Below are positions 35,204 to 47,800 of a stretch of DNA of 64,000 nucleotides, in pieces. The position numbers and the translations under genes are program-made. Each line of letters starts with the position of its first letter. Position 1 is the stretch's first letter. The DNA is taken from positions 18,367,035 through 18,431,034 of the forward strand of contig NC_045149.1 in NCBI RefSeq assembly GCF_008831285.2. Reading direction: 5' to 3'. This stretch comes from Nymphaea colorata (taxonomy: Eukaryota > Streptophyta > Magnoliopsida > Nymphaeales > Nymphaeaceae). The notes beneath the pieces were generated by a model, which did not search any database, was not told the origin of the DNA, and saw only the letters and a program-made list of their open reading frames with translations.

Positions 35204-36612
35204 GGCTCTCGTGGGCTAAAAAATCCTCAAAATTTCCGGACCTTTTTTGCGATTAATTTCGCGATTTTGGGATGATTGAGATGTGATGCTACAAGGGGAA
35301 AGCGATGGAACTTTAGACGACTTGCGTTTTCTCGATCGTTTTATTTCTAAGGTCCAGTAGCGGAAAAGCAACAGTAAGCTTTTCTGTTGGCAGTTCCTGG
35401 GAAATCAGGCAGGGGCATTACATGGTTTTGGTGTAAGTAGAAACGGCCAATTGGCACTTGCTATTTTAAATTGAAAAAATTAAATGTTTGGTAAGTAAAT
35501 TTTTGTTGAAGTTAATAAAACTTCATTGTTAATTATACCCTTTTCGCAAATTTCCTTCTTCTACTTAAAACAAGCTTGAAATCTAAATTGTTGGCGGCTT
35601 TGACAAGATCCTGATTTTTGTATTTCCCGTTTTTGGCTTACCAAAGTTTGATCTATGCAATGTGAGGACTTTTTTTTTCCTTTTTTCATATTTATAGACA
35701 TGAAAATCACATCTTCGCTCTTAGTTTATAAAATAAAGTATTAAGAATAGAAGACCCAATTAAAGTAGCTTCTATTTATGCGGTGGTTATATATAGCAGA
35801 GTGTGTGTGTGTCAAAACTTTTTGTGCCTTAATTTCTCAAGATAAAAAACAACCAGTTGATTTAATGAATGAAATCTACATAGTTTATTTAATAAAACAA
35901 ACTTTTGAAATACAACCTTAAAATTGTAAGAAAGAAAATCATATACATCACCACTCATTACGCACCAAACTTAAATAAATCAAAATCATGATTGCCCTTT
36001 AAAAAAAGAGTCAAAAGCATGGTTTGTGATAAAGTTTTTTTCTTTAAAAGGAAAAATCTGCGGTTAATTCGTCAGCGAACGAACTCCTTTTGTTTAGATG
36101 TCTTGGAGTTTCAAGTAAAACCTTCTGAATGCAAGTAAATTAGCAACATGCAGCTTCTTTAATCTCTAGCGTGTAGCATTTAAATTATGGAGGTTCCAGA
36201 GACCATTAATTTCAAAGTACTTTCATGGCAATTTCCTTTTGAATAAGAGCAAATTGCGACTGTCTTTATCTACGCCATCCAACCACTCCGGCAACAAAAA
36301 TAGAAAACACATTCAGGAAAAGATACTCGTTCTCTGCTCATCTTTGAGAAGAAATTCAGACCTCATATTCCCTCATTAAGATAGAGATATTCTAAGACGT
36401 GCAAACATAATCATCTTGTATTTGACTATCGTTTTCACAAATACATTTAACATTTACACTCAATTATATGAACTACACAAGGGAGTGACTTGCACTTCAA
36501 ACAGAAGTAGTTAGGTTGATAAAACTACTAAACAATCAACCTTTTCCCCATCCATTATGTGCCGGCAAGGGGGGAAAATGAAACCTATCTTTTGTGAAAC
36601 GACAGTTGAATG
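35204..36612. other. Intergenic spacer: HAD-gene promoter and Vps62-gene 3' flank
   Basis: AT-rich. The first 200 bases are the likely leader and proximal promoter of the minus-strand HAD gene, the last few hundred the 3' UTR of the Vps62-like gene. I see nothing else. Confidence 0.6.
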
Positions 36613-38649
36613 TTAACCTCTCTCATCTCCTACCCAATTGTCCTTTTCTTTGGGTCCTGTTGGGCCTTCTTCACCATATAGCTCTGTTGGTAGCCGATTG
36701 AAAATATTCTCGACAGAGAACCTAATCGTAACTGGTAGAAGACCAATGATCTTTTCGAGTTCTACTCTAGAGTTATATGTAACTTTGGGACCCCATTCTC
36801 TCATATAGTTAACCCAGCATGGCTCTTCCATGCTGCCATCGCCAAGATACTCTGCCGCTACAATCTTGTACTTGACACTGGAATCCACATAAAGATCACT
36901 TCGAGCAGCATCATTCCTTATACCTATCCCCAACGTGCTTGATCCTTGAAGGTATATCCCTGGACGGGGGAAGCTAGCATGTCCATTCCTTGATGAATAA
37001 ACTACAGCTTTGTTCCCTTCAATATACTCCAAGTCATACGCCGCCACCCATTCACCGCTACTGTGTTGAGAATAATAGATGCCCCAGAGTTCACCAGTAA
37101 AGTTGTTAATCCTGAGAGTAAAATGCTCCCAATCACCAACATGTTGTCCAATCTTTCCAAGTGGTATGCTTTTGAGGCCAACCTTCAGAGTAGCAGGGCC
37201 ATTAAAGGGACAAAACACCCACATTGCTATGTCAGTGAATGTTCCACCAAGTGCAGGCTTCACATGTACATACAACTCTGCATTCTCTATATTTCCGAGT
37301 TTGACATAATGCCTCCGGTCATCACATGGTAAATCTATCCAGTATTCACCATCATTTGACCCACCACAAGGCAAGTTAGAACCATTAGAATCAACAGTTT
37401 CACCTATTGCATAACCTCTTCTGTACAGGAGAGCTCCATTTTCAAAGAACCATGACACCGCAGAGGGCAGATAAATTTCATCTGGGTGAAAGAAAACAGT
37501 GGGTCCATAATTTCTTACTAGTGCATGTATCTGATTTAGATTGGGCATAGCATGAAGACAAAGATTAACATTTTTCAAACACGATATCCCCAGTTCAGCT
37601 TCAGAATTACATAATGCAGTGCAGAAAAATGTCCCGACTGGAACAGATTTCTCCCACATACCTCGCTTAAAAGGTCTTACATTCCAGACCTGGAAGGAGG
37701 ATAATTCAAGCATCAAAGAACAAGTCTCACAGGATTCAGTAAGATCAGCACGAACACATCTCACTTCTTCAATGGAAGGTTTGTCAGGGTTGTTAGTAAC
37801 CACACAGCCCATAGCTTTATAGCCATCTGGTGGACATGGCAACCAAAAGTAACCACTTGCAGAGTAGTTTGAACCATTCCCTCCATCTGTCCTCCAAATC
37901 AAGATGTAGTTAAGTGGTTTTTGCAGTGCAGGAGATTTTGGTGCTGTGTAATGATTACCTATACCTAGCACAGTGGTGAAACTCTTTTCTTCTTTTGATG
38001 ACCCCAAATTTCTAGCCACCAAAAGAGAGGCTCGCAATGGTTCATCATTTGGCTGACAATAATAACCAAGACAGTAGAAGCCATCAGGTATTCTTATTGG
38101 CTTGTAAACTGTAACACCATGGTTCTTTCTTCGCAGCAAGGTACAGCTCCAAACTTTCTCAAGTTCAGTAACCTGAGCAATCTCTATTTCTCCTATATGT
38201 ATTCTTCCTGTCGCAAATCCTTCCCCTAATCCCCCCAAAAAAAAAAAAAAAGAAAAAGGAATCATGTTTAAATGCTCAATTGTTTCCGTGAATGAGAATC
38301 ATGAAATGAACTAAGGTTAAAATACATAAATCTGGAAAGATTGTGAGCATGAAGAATAAGATATAAACAGTTCAGCACAGAGAAAAAACTAAAATCACGT
38401 AAGCAAAGATTACTCTGTTCCAAATCTTGTCATTACTTACGAAGTTAACACAAGTAAGGCAGCATTCTAAGGGACATACTCCTAGTCAGCTAGATAATTC
38501 TGTTTTCATCCTATGCTGCTTGTCACGTACAATAGCGTCGTATTTTTGGTAATTGTCATGCCTTCTTGTGTTCCTTTTCAGTAAGACATAATCTAGCTGC
38601 TTGCTTACAGCCAACAGAACTCTGTCCTTTGCATCGCACACACACACAC

Positions 38650-38684
<35 letters not shown>

Positions 38685-39931
38685 TCACCAATCATGTTAG
38701 TGCATATAGTTGTAATACTATCAGAATTTTCACCAGCTACCACACCAAAAGAATCACTGTCCAAACTTCAAGTATACGAACTTCAGTACCAATGAGTTGG
38801 CAAGGGCATTTACCACTGTCGTTTTGATTTTAGTCGGAGAAATATGCCAATAAAAAATTGAAGGCTAAGGCAACTAATGCAAGTAAAAAGAAATTTAGAG
38901 CCCTCAAAGGTAAATCCACTCTTCAGACCTAGCTAGCAATATCCAAGAATTTTTGGCCTTCCATATTCTAAGGGCATCCAATTTTGCCCACAAACGGATT
39001 TTCAAATAACCTGTCATGATCTGAATGGCGTTTATCCAAGTACAGACATCAATAAATTCTTGACCGTCTGCCAAATCTATTGATTCACAACCTTTTAGCA
39101 CCAGAATACTTGGCATATTAATATACGCATGCAACGTCGCCCCATGTTAAATACGAATAATGTGTCATGCATCATATCCATAGGTATAACATCATAGAAT
39201 CTAGTATCACCTGCCTGCCGCAATGTGGACTAACTCAAGGCCAGAAAGAGAAAAAAAAATGGACAAAAGAATATAATATCACAGAGACACAGACACCATG
39301 AGACAGAGAAGGAGGCCGGGCTGTAGGGGAGGAAAGGGATGGAGAGGGAGAATTTTTAAATGTTGACAGCAGAGCAATACACAAGCTTTTTCTGAACATC
39401 GAGTCTACAACTTAGAAGAGAGACAGAGAGATTCTAAAATCAGCATATCAAAATAACAGATAACTTCTGAACATCGGAATCATTAGTTGTGGAGAGAGAG
39501 GGGAAGGGGTGGGGGAATATATTAAATCAAATTCATAAACAAGACAAATCAAAACTTTCGACAGGAAGCTATACATCCCGACAAGCAAGGCCGATAAAGT
39601 ACGACTGCCCGGGTTTTTACGGGCAGAGGGAAAGAGGACTAACAAAGGGAAAGAAAAAGAAATCGGAGAACGGACTTTCCCTGAACCAACAATCCTTCTC
39701 CTCACAAGATAATGAACACAGGAGGTGAAATCCGACAACATTCAACCTACCAAACGAGAGCATTTGCAAGAAAAGCCTGAACGAAAACGACGGCATTCTC
39801 TACCACTTACCGGCAGGCCACGACGGAACTGGAGACGGCAAAGAGAAGAGCTTTGGTTCATAGCACGACTCCGCCCATGCCCCGTCGGACACAGAGGATC
39901 TTGACCAACAAAACCAGTCGCACCCGAGCAT
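36613..39931 (-). CDS. Vps62/DUF946 family protein
   Basis: Two exons on the minus strand: 39931-39811 (40 codons plus one base) and 38225-36613; 577 residues. The small first exon encodes a start MLGCDWFCWSRSS and the conserved FSLPSPVPSWPAG; the second begins GEGFATGRIHIGEIEIAQVT and continues YKPIRIPDGFYCLGYYCQPN, LVRNYGPTVFFHPDEIYLPS, GQHVGDWEHFTLRI and YSSRNGHASFPRPG, all hallmarks of the plant Vps62/DUF946 family (Arabidopsis At1g04090, At3g04350, At5g43950). Biochemical function is unknown; the name comes from a yeast vacuolar-sorting gene. Taking the second exon alone would give a false start (a Met near 38265 inside the intron). The acceptor is unusual: a T-run followed by six G and ATTAG. 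Intron is 1585 bp. Confidence 0.93.
38637..38685. repeat. (CA)n(GA)n microsatellite in Vps62-gene intron
   Basis: About seven CA units followed by about seventeen GA units with one AAA interruption. Confidence 0.95.
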
Positions 39932-41984
39932 CTTCCGCTGCAGGCCTCCTCCTCAGATCAATGTGCCGAAAAACCACGCTCCGTCAGGTAGCCGAGGAAG
40001 TTGGCAGTCGCTACCTCAACCGGGGAAGGTCCAGAGACTGCCTCCATTCGATCAAATAGGACATAGGGTGGTGGTGGGACGTCGTCCAAAGCGCTTGTTC
40101 AAAGGTCGGGGTTGACGGCGACGAAAATGATCGAGGGCCTCTCTTCCTTTGCTTTCTCCTGCTTTCGCTTTCGAATTCGGAGAAGCAATCGAAAGGGAAG
40201 AGTGGCCATGACGCGAAGGATCCTAGCCTTTTTCTCGTTTGGATGTTTCAGAGATCGGGAAAAATATTGCAATCTCAGGAGCAGAGAATGCGGATTCTTT
40301 CCTCTTTGACGAATATTCTCTACGGTAGAAGTAGAACCGTTTCACCTCAAATTCCTCAATCTACAGAGAAACGAACCGGATGGCGACTCCGATTACGTTG
40401 GAAATAAGAATAAGAACCTTTCTTCTTCTTCCTTTTTCTGAAACATTGTCAGATCTTTGTCACATATACAGGGACAAAGGAATAAGTTCTATCAACATTT
40501 TGAAGGTTTTTTACACCTTGTAAAAATTTATACACACATTTAGATAATATGCCGGCCTAGTTTCTAGTTAAACTTTCAGCATGGTTTTCGCCAAATCAAA
40601 TTCTTACTTTAGTTGTTAAATCATAAAGACCAATTATCCATTAATTTCACATTTAAAATAAATTTTCATTAGACTAACATTCTATGGTGAAGTAGATAGA
40701 AATACGCTGAACTCGTCTTCTCCCCAACATATAACTTGCATTAATAAACGGGACTGGTTACCAACCCTTTTATTTTCTAAGATTCCTTTTCTTGCACCAT
40801 TAAGCCTGACAGAGACAACGACATAAAACAAATCAAACATCTTCTTTCCATTTACTTTTTAATTACTTATGTTAATATAATAATTATAAAAAGTTCACTT
40901 TCTTGCTTTGCTCCTGCCCATATTCTTTTGGTTGATAGAGATAATTTTATCAGCACCCTCATTTGATTCAATATTATAAATTTTAAGCTCACCAACAGCA
41001 TCAATGACTAGACCAGGGGAATCTGAAAAGCTTAGCTTTCATCAACGGTAGCGATTGAACAACAACAAACACATATTTTATAAGGTGGCAAGCAATTAAT
41101 TTCTTCAAGAAATCCCAACTAGGGTTTACAGAGTAAAGAGAGGCAAAATAAAAATAAAAAATATAAATTTGGGGATTGTTTGGTTCTATCGAGTGCACCA
41201 ATTAGCACTAGCAATGACATCATCTGGTAGATGTCAGTGGATTGGATTTATAGATCGTACATCTGATCAAAATGCTAAAAATTTGGATATGAAAACAATT
41301 TAGGATCCAATTAAGAAACATATTGGATTTGGGTTTAAGAAATAATATCAGACCAGTTTCATATTTAAGTAACTATCAAATGGAAGTCAGATCCAGTTTC
41401 AAATAAATAACTTATGTGGACGTTTGGATGGCACCTTCATTTAACCAAATTTTGTGAGAACTTGCTTTTATGAAAACTCAAATTTTTAAGGAGTTTTCAA
41501 AACTTGGTTTTTATTTATTTGAGTGACATACTCAAAATCTAGTTTTCTATGAATAGCTTGAGTGGTTCATGCTTTTCACTCCCTTTTACAAAACCAGCTT
41601 TGCCCAAAACTCACTTTTCATGAAACTCAATTTTAATTGGATTCATACATGATGTAGACTTTTCTCTTATATTTGAGACAAACTATGTAACATCGGATAA
41701 ATTAGATATGGTAAAAGGAACAACTGATTCTAGTTGAATCCATTCACATTCCTATGTACTGCTCTGGTTCTCTTATCCCAGAATTCAAAATCTTGAAACT
41801 CAACTGAGGTTTTCCAAACATAGTGAACTTCAAAATCTTAATTTGAAAGATTTGTTTACTGCTGAATAGTCAAAACATTTGTTTTTGTCCATCCCACAAG
41901 ACAGTCACTACTCAACTTTGTCATAAACCTTTTATATGCATATAAATTGCAATATGGATTTCTAGCAGGTGCATCTAAGATACC

Positions 41985-42310
41985 CAATACCCGGCTTGAT
42001 TGGGGCTTGGACCTGAAAAAAAAAGGCACCAGGCCGGCCTGATAATTTATCCGGCCGGCCCAGGTGGGCCTAATAAATTTTTTTCATGTTTATTTTATTA
42101 ATTTTTATATATAATTATAAAATTTATTATGATTAATTATATTTATATATTATTTTATATTAAAAATATGTTTTAATCGGTCCATGCTCGGGCTCGGGTT
42201 TTAATTGTTGGGCCAAGCCCAAGTTTAGGTTGTTAGGCCGACCTGAGCCCAACTCATTATCAGGCTAAGCCAGGCCGGCCCGATGTCCAGGCTTGGTTGC
42301 ATCTTCGGGG
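41985..42310 (-). repeat. Copy B of GC-ended, AT-cored dispersed repeat
   Basis: GC-rich ends built from GGCCGGCC, CTCGGGCTCGGG and GGCCGGCCCGATGTCCAGG words enclose about 120 bp of AT-rich sequence. The core GATTAATTATATTTATATAT (about 42131-42150) matches, in opposite orientation, the core of copy C at 57490-57745 with very few changes. Confidence 0.8.
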
Positions 42311-43349
42311 TGAGGAAGAGGTTTATCCTGCACTGAGGCCTAAAGCCTGCCCGCTCTTTCAATTATCTTGTCTTCAAGACCTTGAGTTGCATTGGCATCA
42401 ACAATGACAGTGGTGCATCCTTCAACTTAGATGTCACGTCTCACTACCTTAAAATGCAAGATCATAACGATGATAAACATTTTAAATTACTAGTTTTTGA
42501 ATCTTTCATTTGTTAAATTCATAAATTACCTTCCATATTTAAAATTTAAGGAATCGAACGCTCCTTCTAAGGGGCATAGAAATTTTAAGTTTGATCTTAG
42601 ATATCAGATTTGAGGATCATATCTAATCTAGGGTCTACCTCAAATTCAAGGTTCGCCCAAATTGTAGTCTTAGAATTATATTTACCAAATTTGTAGATGG
42701 AGGAAGGGGTCTGACTTTGGATCTATAAACTAGAAATGCATAAATTACAAACTCCTGTTGCAATGGATGCCCTCACAACTGCATGATCTAAGGTTCACTT
42801 GAAATATGTGAATTAGAGATCTTGGTATCTAAGATCCAAAATTCATATGGCATCCCATATGAAATCAGATCAAGATGGCTTGTTAAAATCGCATAATTTT
42901 TTACAATTATGAAAGGATTAAACTCCCCTCGAGGAAAGGCAGGTTCCAAGCAGAGCGTCAACATCATTATCACTAATAATACAGATCGGCGGTCGGCATT
43001 ATGAGCGTGTCCCCATCTCCTTTGCTGTTGAGCCGCTGCTTGGTCTGTAATTCTTTAGATGGTGGAGATCAGCGGCGGAGATGTGAGAGCATTTTAGCAG
43101 CATTCGTCAGATTTTCTTTCTGGCATGAAATCTATCCGGGAGGGATGAATAGGAGAAGAGGATAAGGTATCAGGGGCTCGCCCCATCCCTCTTTGGCTGG
43201 CGGTGTCCCCATAGAAATCAAATGAAACGAGCGGCTGGCTTGCTTAGCTGCGGTGGCCTGCTCTCACACCACCACCCACCTCCTGTCTTTCCCCCAAGTA
43301 CACAACTGTTGTTTGGTTCTACTGGTTTGAACTCTCAACAAGTCTAATT

Positions 43350-43378
43350 CTCTCTCTCTCTCTGTCTCTCTCTCTCTG
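43350..43378 (+). promoter_or_regulatory. CT-rich tract (Y patch) in PSB28 leader
   Basis: A TCTCTC run with single G interruptions ends 12 bases before the PSB28 ATG. Pyrimidine tracts of this kind are common near plant transcription starts. Function is inferred. Confidence 0.5.
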
Positions 43379-43390
43379 TGGAATAGGAAA

Positions 43391-44866
43391 ATGGCGACAA
43401 TGCACTCGTACACTCTCTCTTCTCCAATTTCACACTGTTCAAAACATCAACGGGCACTATCTGGTAATGGCAACCTCTTTCCTCTCTTTTCCGGTAGTGA
43501 TATCGGCCTAGTCATTGTAGAATCTGTTTACTCGCGAGGTGTGGTACAATTGCCACTGCAGGGACGAGTTTGTTGTTAAAATGTCTTAATATCTCCGTTG
43601 TTATTGAGTTATTTGTTCTTCTCCCAAGTTTCTGGGACTTTATAGTGCATATTGTGATGTATGGAAGTCTTGGCAGCAGCTACTGCTATAATGCCTTAAA
43701 GAATAGGTAGGATAGACCTGCTATGAAGTAACATTGGCAATTCTCTTCTTCGTCTAAATTTGGAGTTTAAGAAAGAATGCACTTGCAGTTCATTGCCACA
43801 CCTTCGAGGGAAAGTTCCAGTGAAGATTTGTTGATGACACTAACCAGAATACATAGTTTTTTTGTCATTTTAGATAATTCCCCACTTATGTCTTCTTATT
43901 GTGAAATGCCAAATTCGTTGCCTCAGGTTAGGTTCTTCTCTGAAATCACAATACCGTATGAGCTTGCTGCTTTGTGTACTTACGTGGCTTACGGAGATGA
44001 TATTGATGAGCAAATATCAATATCTATGCAGTTTATGCCATTTGTTATTTATATACTGAAACTGGGTCTTTTCGCTGAAGGCGATATTTGTTCTCTCAAT
44101 GTCCTCATCTAAACCCAATCGTACATTTGCTTTAGTTTTGTAAGCCATTTTTTGATGTAAGAAGAGATTATTGTCATTTAACAGACCTTTTCAATAATTA
44201 AAAAAAAAATTACTGTTGGATGTCTGTTGCAGTATGCCATTTATTATTTATATAATGAAAATGGGTCTTTTCGCTGAAGGTCATATTTGTTCTCTCAATG
44301 TCGTCATCTGAACCCAATTGTAGATTTGTCTTCATTTTGTGCTGTAAGCCATTTTTGGATGTAACAGGAGATTATTGTTGTGCTCAGGCTTAATTGCTTC
44401 CCCATCGGCTTGTGTTTGTCGAAGTGCACGTTCATCCTTCAATGGACAAACATTGCAGCTTTCTATCTCAAAAACAAACCTCAGGAAATCAGGATCCGTT
44501 TATTCCAGGCCACTCATAATGGCAGTGAAGCCAGCCATTCAGTTCATTCAAGGAACTGATGAGCAGACTGTTCCAGATGTTAGACTGACAAAGTCTAGAG
44601 ATGGAACAAACGGTGTGGCAACATTCATATTTGATCAACCATCTGTGTTTGATTCATCAAGCGAACTCGGTGACATAACAGGTTTCTACATGATTGATGA
44701 GGAAGGAATTCTGCAATCAGTGGATGTGAGTGCCAAATTTGTTAATGGGAAGCCTTCAAGAATAGAAGCCAAGTATATCATGAGAAATCCAAGAGAGTGG
44801 GACAGGTTTATGAGATTTATGGAACGATATGCAAACGCTAATGGCTTGCAGTTTGTCAAGAAATGA
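43391..44866 (+). CDS. PSB28: Photosystem II reaction center PSB28 protein, chloroplastic
   Basis: Two exons, 43391-43463 and 44388-44866, encode 183 residues. Residues 1 to about 69 are rich in Ser, Arg and Lys and poor in acidic residues, as a chloroplast transit peptide should be. The mature part begins near [20 protein letters not shown] and contains [20 protein letters not shown], the conserved [11 protein letters not shown], and the C-terminal [23 protein letters not shown]28 is a peripheral stromal-side protein that binds photosystem II assembly intermediates near CP47 and is linked to assembly and chlorophyll supply. The ATG (aaaATGg) has a good context and is close after a CT-rich leader. 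The intron (924 bp) contains a tandem duplication that reaches its 3' end. Confidence 0.96.
44026..44382 (+). repeat. 199-bp-period tandem duplication inside PSB28 intron
   Basis: Segments about 44026-44175 and 44226-44382 share TATGCCATTT, TGGGTCTTTTCGCTGAAGG, ATTTGTTCTCTCAATGTC and GAGATTATTGT. The second copy ends immediately before the functional acceptor at 44386-44387. The first copy is followed by a potential acceptor, TTTAACAG. Confidence 0.9.
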
Positions 44867-47800
44867 GGTAATGAGTGGACTTTGTTGGATAGGTGTTCAA
44901 TTTTCTGTACGTTGTGACATAGTGCTTTTCTGCACTAGCTACTTTCACAGTTTCTTCTTCCCTTTTGAGTTTTGTCTTGTTCATAAAAGTAAGGGTACCC
45001 ATCATTGCCCTCTTTTTATCTCAAGATAGCAATTTTATCCAAGTTGATTAAATCTCTGTATCTCCAATAGAAGGTGGCTCATTCTAATGTATTTCTTACT
45101 TCTCGGTGCAGTAGCATGTTTACATGGCAAATCTATTCCCTGTTTAGATTTCTTTGCACAATGACTATGTGAAGCAGAGAAATGTTATAGTTTTGGCTGA
45201 CATGGACACTAAAGGCTAACAGTCAGCTTAGCAGCAGCTTCCAGCTCTCTTCTTTCACATTCAGGTTTTGCATTTAACCTTCTGTAGTTTACTAACGTGA
45301 AACCATCCTGTGTTCCTCTCTATTTAAGAGAGCAAGTTCAATTTTCCTCTCCAGTTCAGTAATATCCCACTTGCGCTAAAACTAATACTGCTTGCAAAAA
45401 GTAGTGCCTCTACTGGGGGTGGGCTTCCTGCACCAGCCGTAGTAGTCTGTAAAGAAACATGGTTCAGTAGTTCTACGGTGTTGTCCTCTTAACATGGGTT
45501 CCACTGCTGATCAGCATGCTTGTTGTGTGCATATGTGCATGTGCACATTTTACTTATGTTGCTAACTTGCTACATCAGAATTCCAGGCCCCATTCTGGCA
45601 GGCAATTGTTAATGGTGTAAAATCTGAAAGCACGCAAGCAAGCATAAGCAGAAATTTGCTGATATTAGAAAAACCATAGATTACTGAATCATCGGAACGT
45701 TTTCAGTTTAGTATGTTGTCTGCAACATACTTGCTGTGGCTAGTAATGTTTCATCCTGTTGCATTGTTAATGACCTTTGAATGAAGGCAGGCAGGTGTTG
45801 TACATGGCTCCATCTAGTGCTCTTCAGTAAATGGGTGTGCTTGCTAAGGGAAAATTAAACTCAAATTTTTATAAATGAAAAAGTAACTCAAAGTTTCAAC
45901 CTGAAGGTGATAGCAAGGAATAAACTCATAATCACACTTGACTGTTGCATCCTGCTTCTATGCCCATCATTTTTGGATAGAATGTACAGAAACAGAAACA
46001 CTTTGATATAAGATTGAAGGATGCCTGTGCCGTGCAGGTTATCTTATATTTTTATTTCTTTCAGTACATAGAAGAATTAACCTTTAATCATAATTTGTTA
46101 GTGCACTTGGAAAGATCATCAACCCCAGAGAGGTACTGACGAATGAACTGAGTAACTTCTTGTTGCTATGTCCTGCTTCTCACCACTTCCTGCAACAATC
46201 TTTATGCTGTAGCTAAAGTTACAAATTTTTATCTTATCAGCCAGCTGTTCTGATAGTGCCCACTTCCCATTAGACTTAGGTTGATATGCTGACATTTCTG
46301 GATCTAGAAAAAGCTTTAAGTGCTCAGGTAAGTATCATGGGTCACTTTCATCCACTAGTGGATTAGCTAATAAGTTAGATATTCTATAATCTTAGAGCAA
46401 AATCTTCTAGTTCTTCCTTTCATTGCTCACTAGCAAAAAGGAAGGTATTACTCGGGTCCCACTTTGAGGAGAGGCCAGCAATTGGTCACGTCTCCAACCA
46501 AAAGCTGTTGCCGTTTTGCTTAGAGTTTCCTTCAGTCCCCATTTTAATAGCTATTTTTCCAAACCAGTGCTTCCTTTTCAAGATTTTAAAATCCATCCTC
46601 TCTTTTTATTAAGTGGATGGTTTCATGATTCATCCTTGAGGTGAGGTTACTGACATTCGAAATGACCAGGAGAAAACAGAAGAAGCTTGGGAAAAAGAAA
46701 GAAGACATTCTTACTCCTTGAGCAGATGATGACTTTTGAAAATTGTTTTTTCACATGACTGACTGCATGTATGTCGCAATTGCCATTCCACTAAGAATTA
46801 ATTCTGAAAAACATGGTTTGATTTTACCACTCAACTGATGAAACATATTGGGCTGATAAAATTATACTAACAGTAGCAAAGAGACTACTTTTATGTCAGA
46901 ATTTTTAGTTTTTAGGGATAAAGAATTCCTCAAGGTTTTCAAAAAGAAGAGAGAGAAAGAAGAAGAATTCAGAAAACTCTTGAAGAGGGGAGGAAGGAGC
47001 TGAAAAATGGTAATTAATTGAAGGTTATTACGAGAAAAGCTCTTTTCATGATTGTTCATAAGCTTTGCGCGGACGCGTAGGATTAAGGCCAACCTAGAAA
47101 AGACGAACCGGCAAATAAACTAGACTGCAGATCGATCTTTAACTTTTTTAATAAAGGAATGGCATTGATTTCATTATCCACATGTATGATTTGGCTTTTT
47201 TTGTCTAAACCATGTGAATGTGGCAACATAATTCAAGTGGGTTCAATATTTTAGATGAAAATCATCATTCAGATTCATCCAACATTATTGTCCTTGGATC
47301 CGGAAAGCGACTAAAACCAATTTTTCCTCAAATTTTATATTGTCTAACCACTCGAGCATTGTAAATGAATCAGCATTGGATTCTTCGTGACTTTCTTGAT
47401 TGTTCTCCAGATCTTTTTTTTTTTTTTTTACTGTTAGAAACAAGAAGTTTCTTCCCTAGTGCCCTGCTTTGTGCTACACTCGGCTTGGTTTTTAGGTTCT
47501 ACTGTTGGTCAATCATCGAGATTTTTGGCGATTAAAAGACAACTTCATAATCAGTTTTCTTGGTTCATATAGTTTACTCCCCTCGGCCACCCACCTGATG
47601 TCTTAAGAGTTTTGATTCTAGAATCAAAATTCCACCTCAACATGAAATTGGAATGAAAATTGCGGGTGCCGTTTTTCTTTGAATTTGATAGCATGAAGTT
47701 TTGCTTGTAGAAGGCAAAATGGCTTGTTTGATGACAAGAAAAACAAAAATCCAAAATTAATGAATTTAAAGCCTTCGTGCTTTATGTCCCAAAAAAAGAT

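Larger units (their letters stand above)
39932..43390. other. Divergent promoter region between Vps62-like and PSB28 genes
   Basis: The two genes point away from each other with about 3.5 kb between start codons. Near 39932-40400 is the Vps62 leader and promoter. A dispersed-repeat copy sits at 41985-42310. Close to PSB28 there is an I-box-like GATAAGG (43161-43167) and a CT-rich tract at 43350-43378; I see no TATA box there, common for nuclear photosynthesis genes. No other gene is recognised. Confidence 0.55.
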
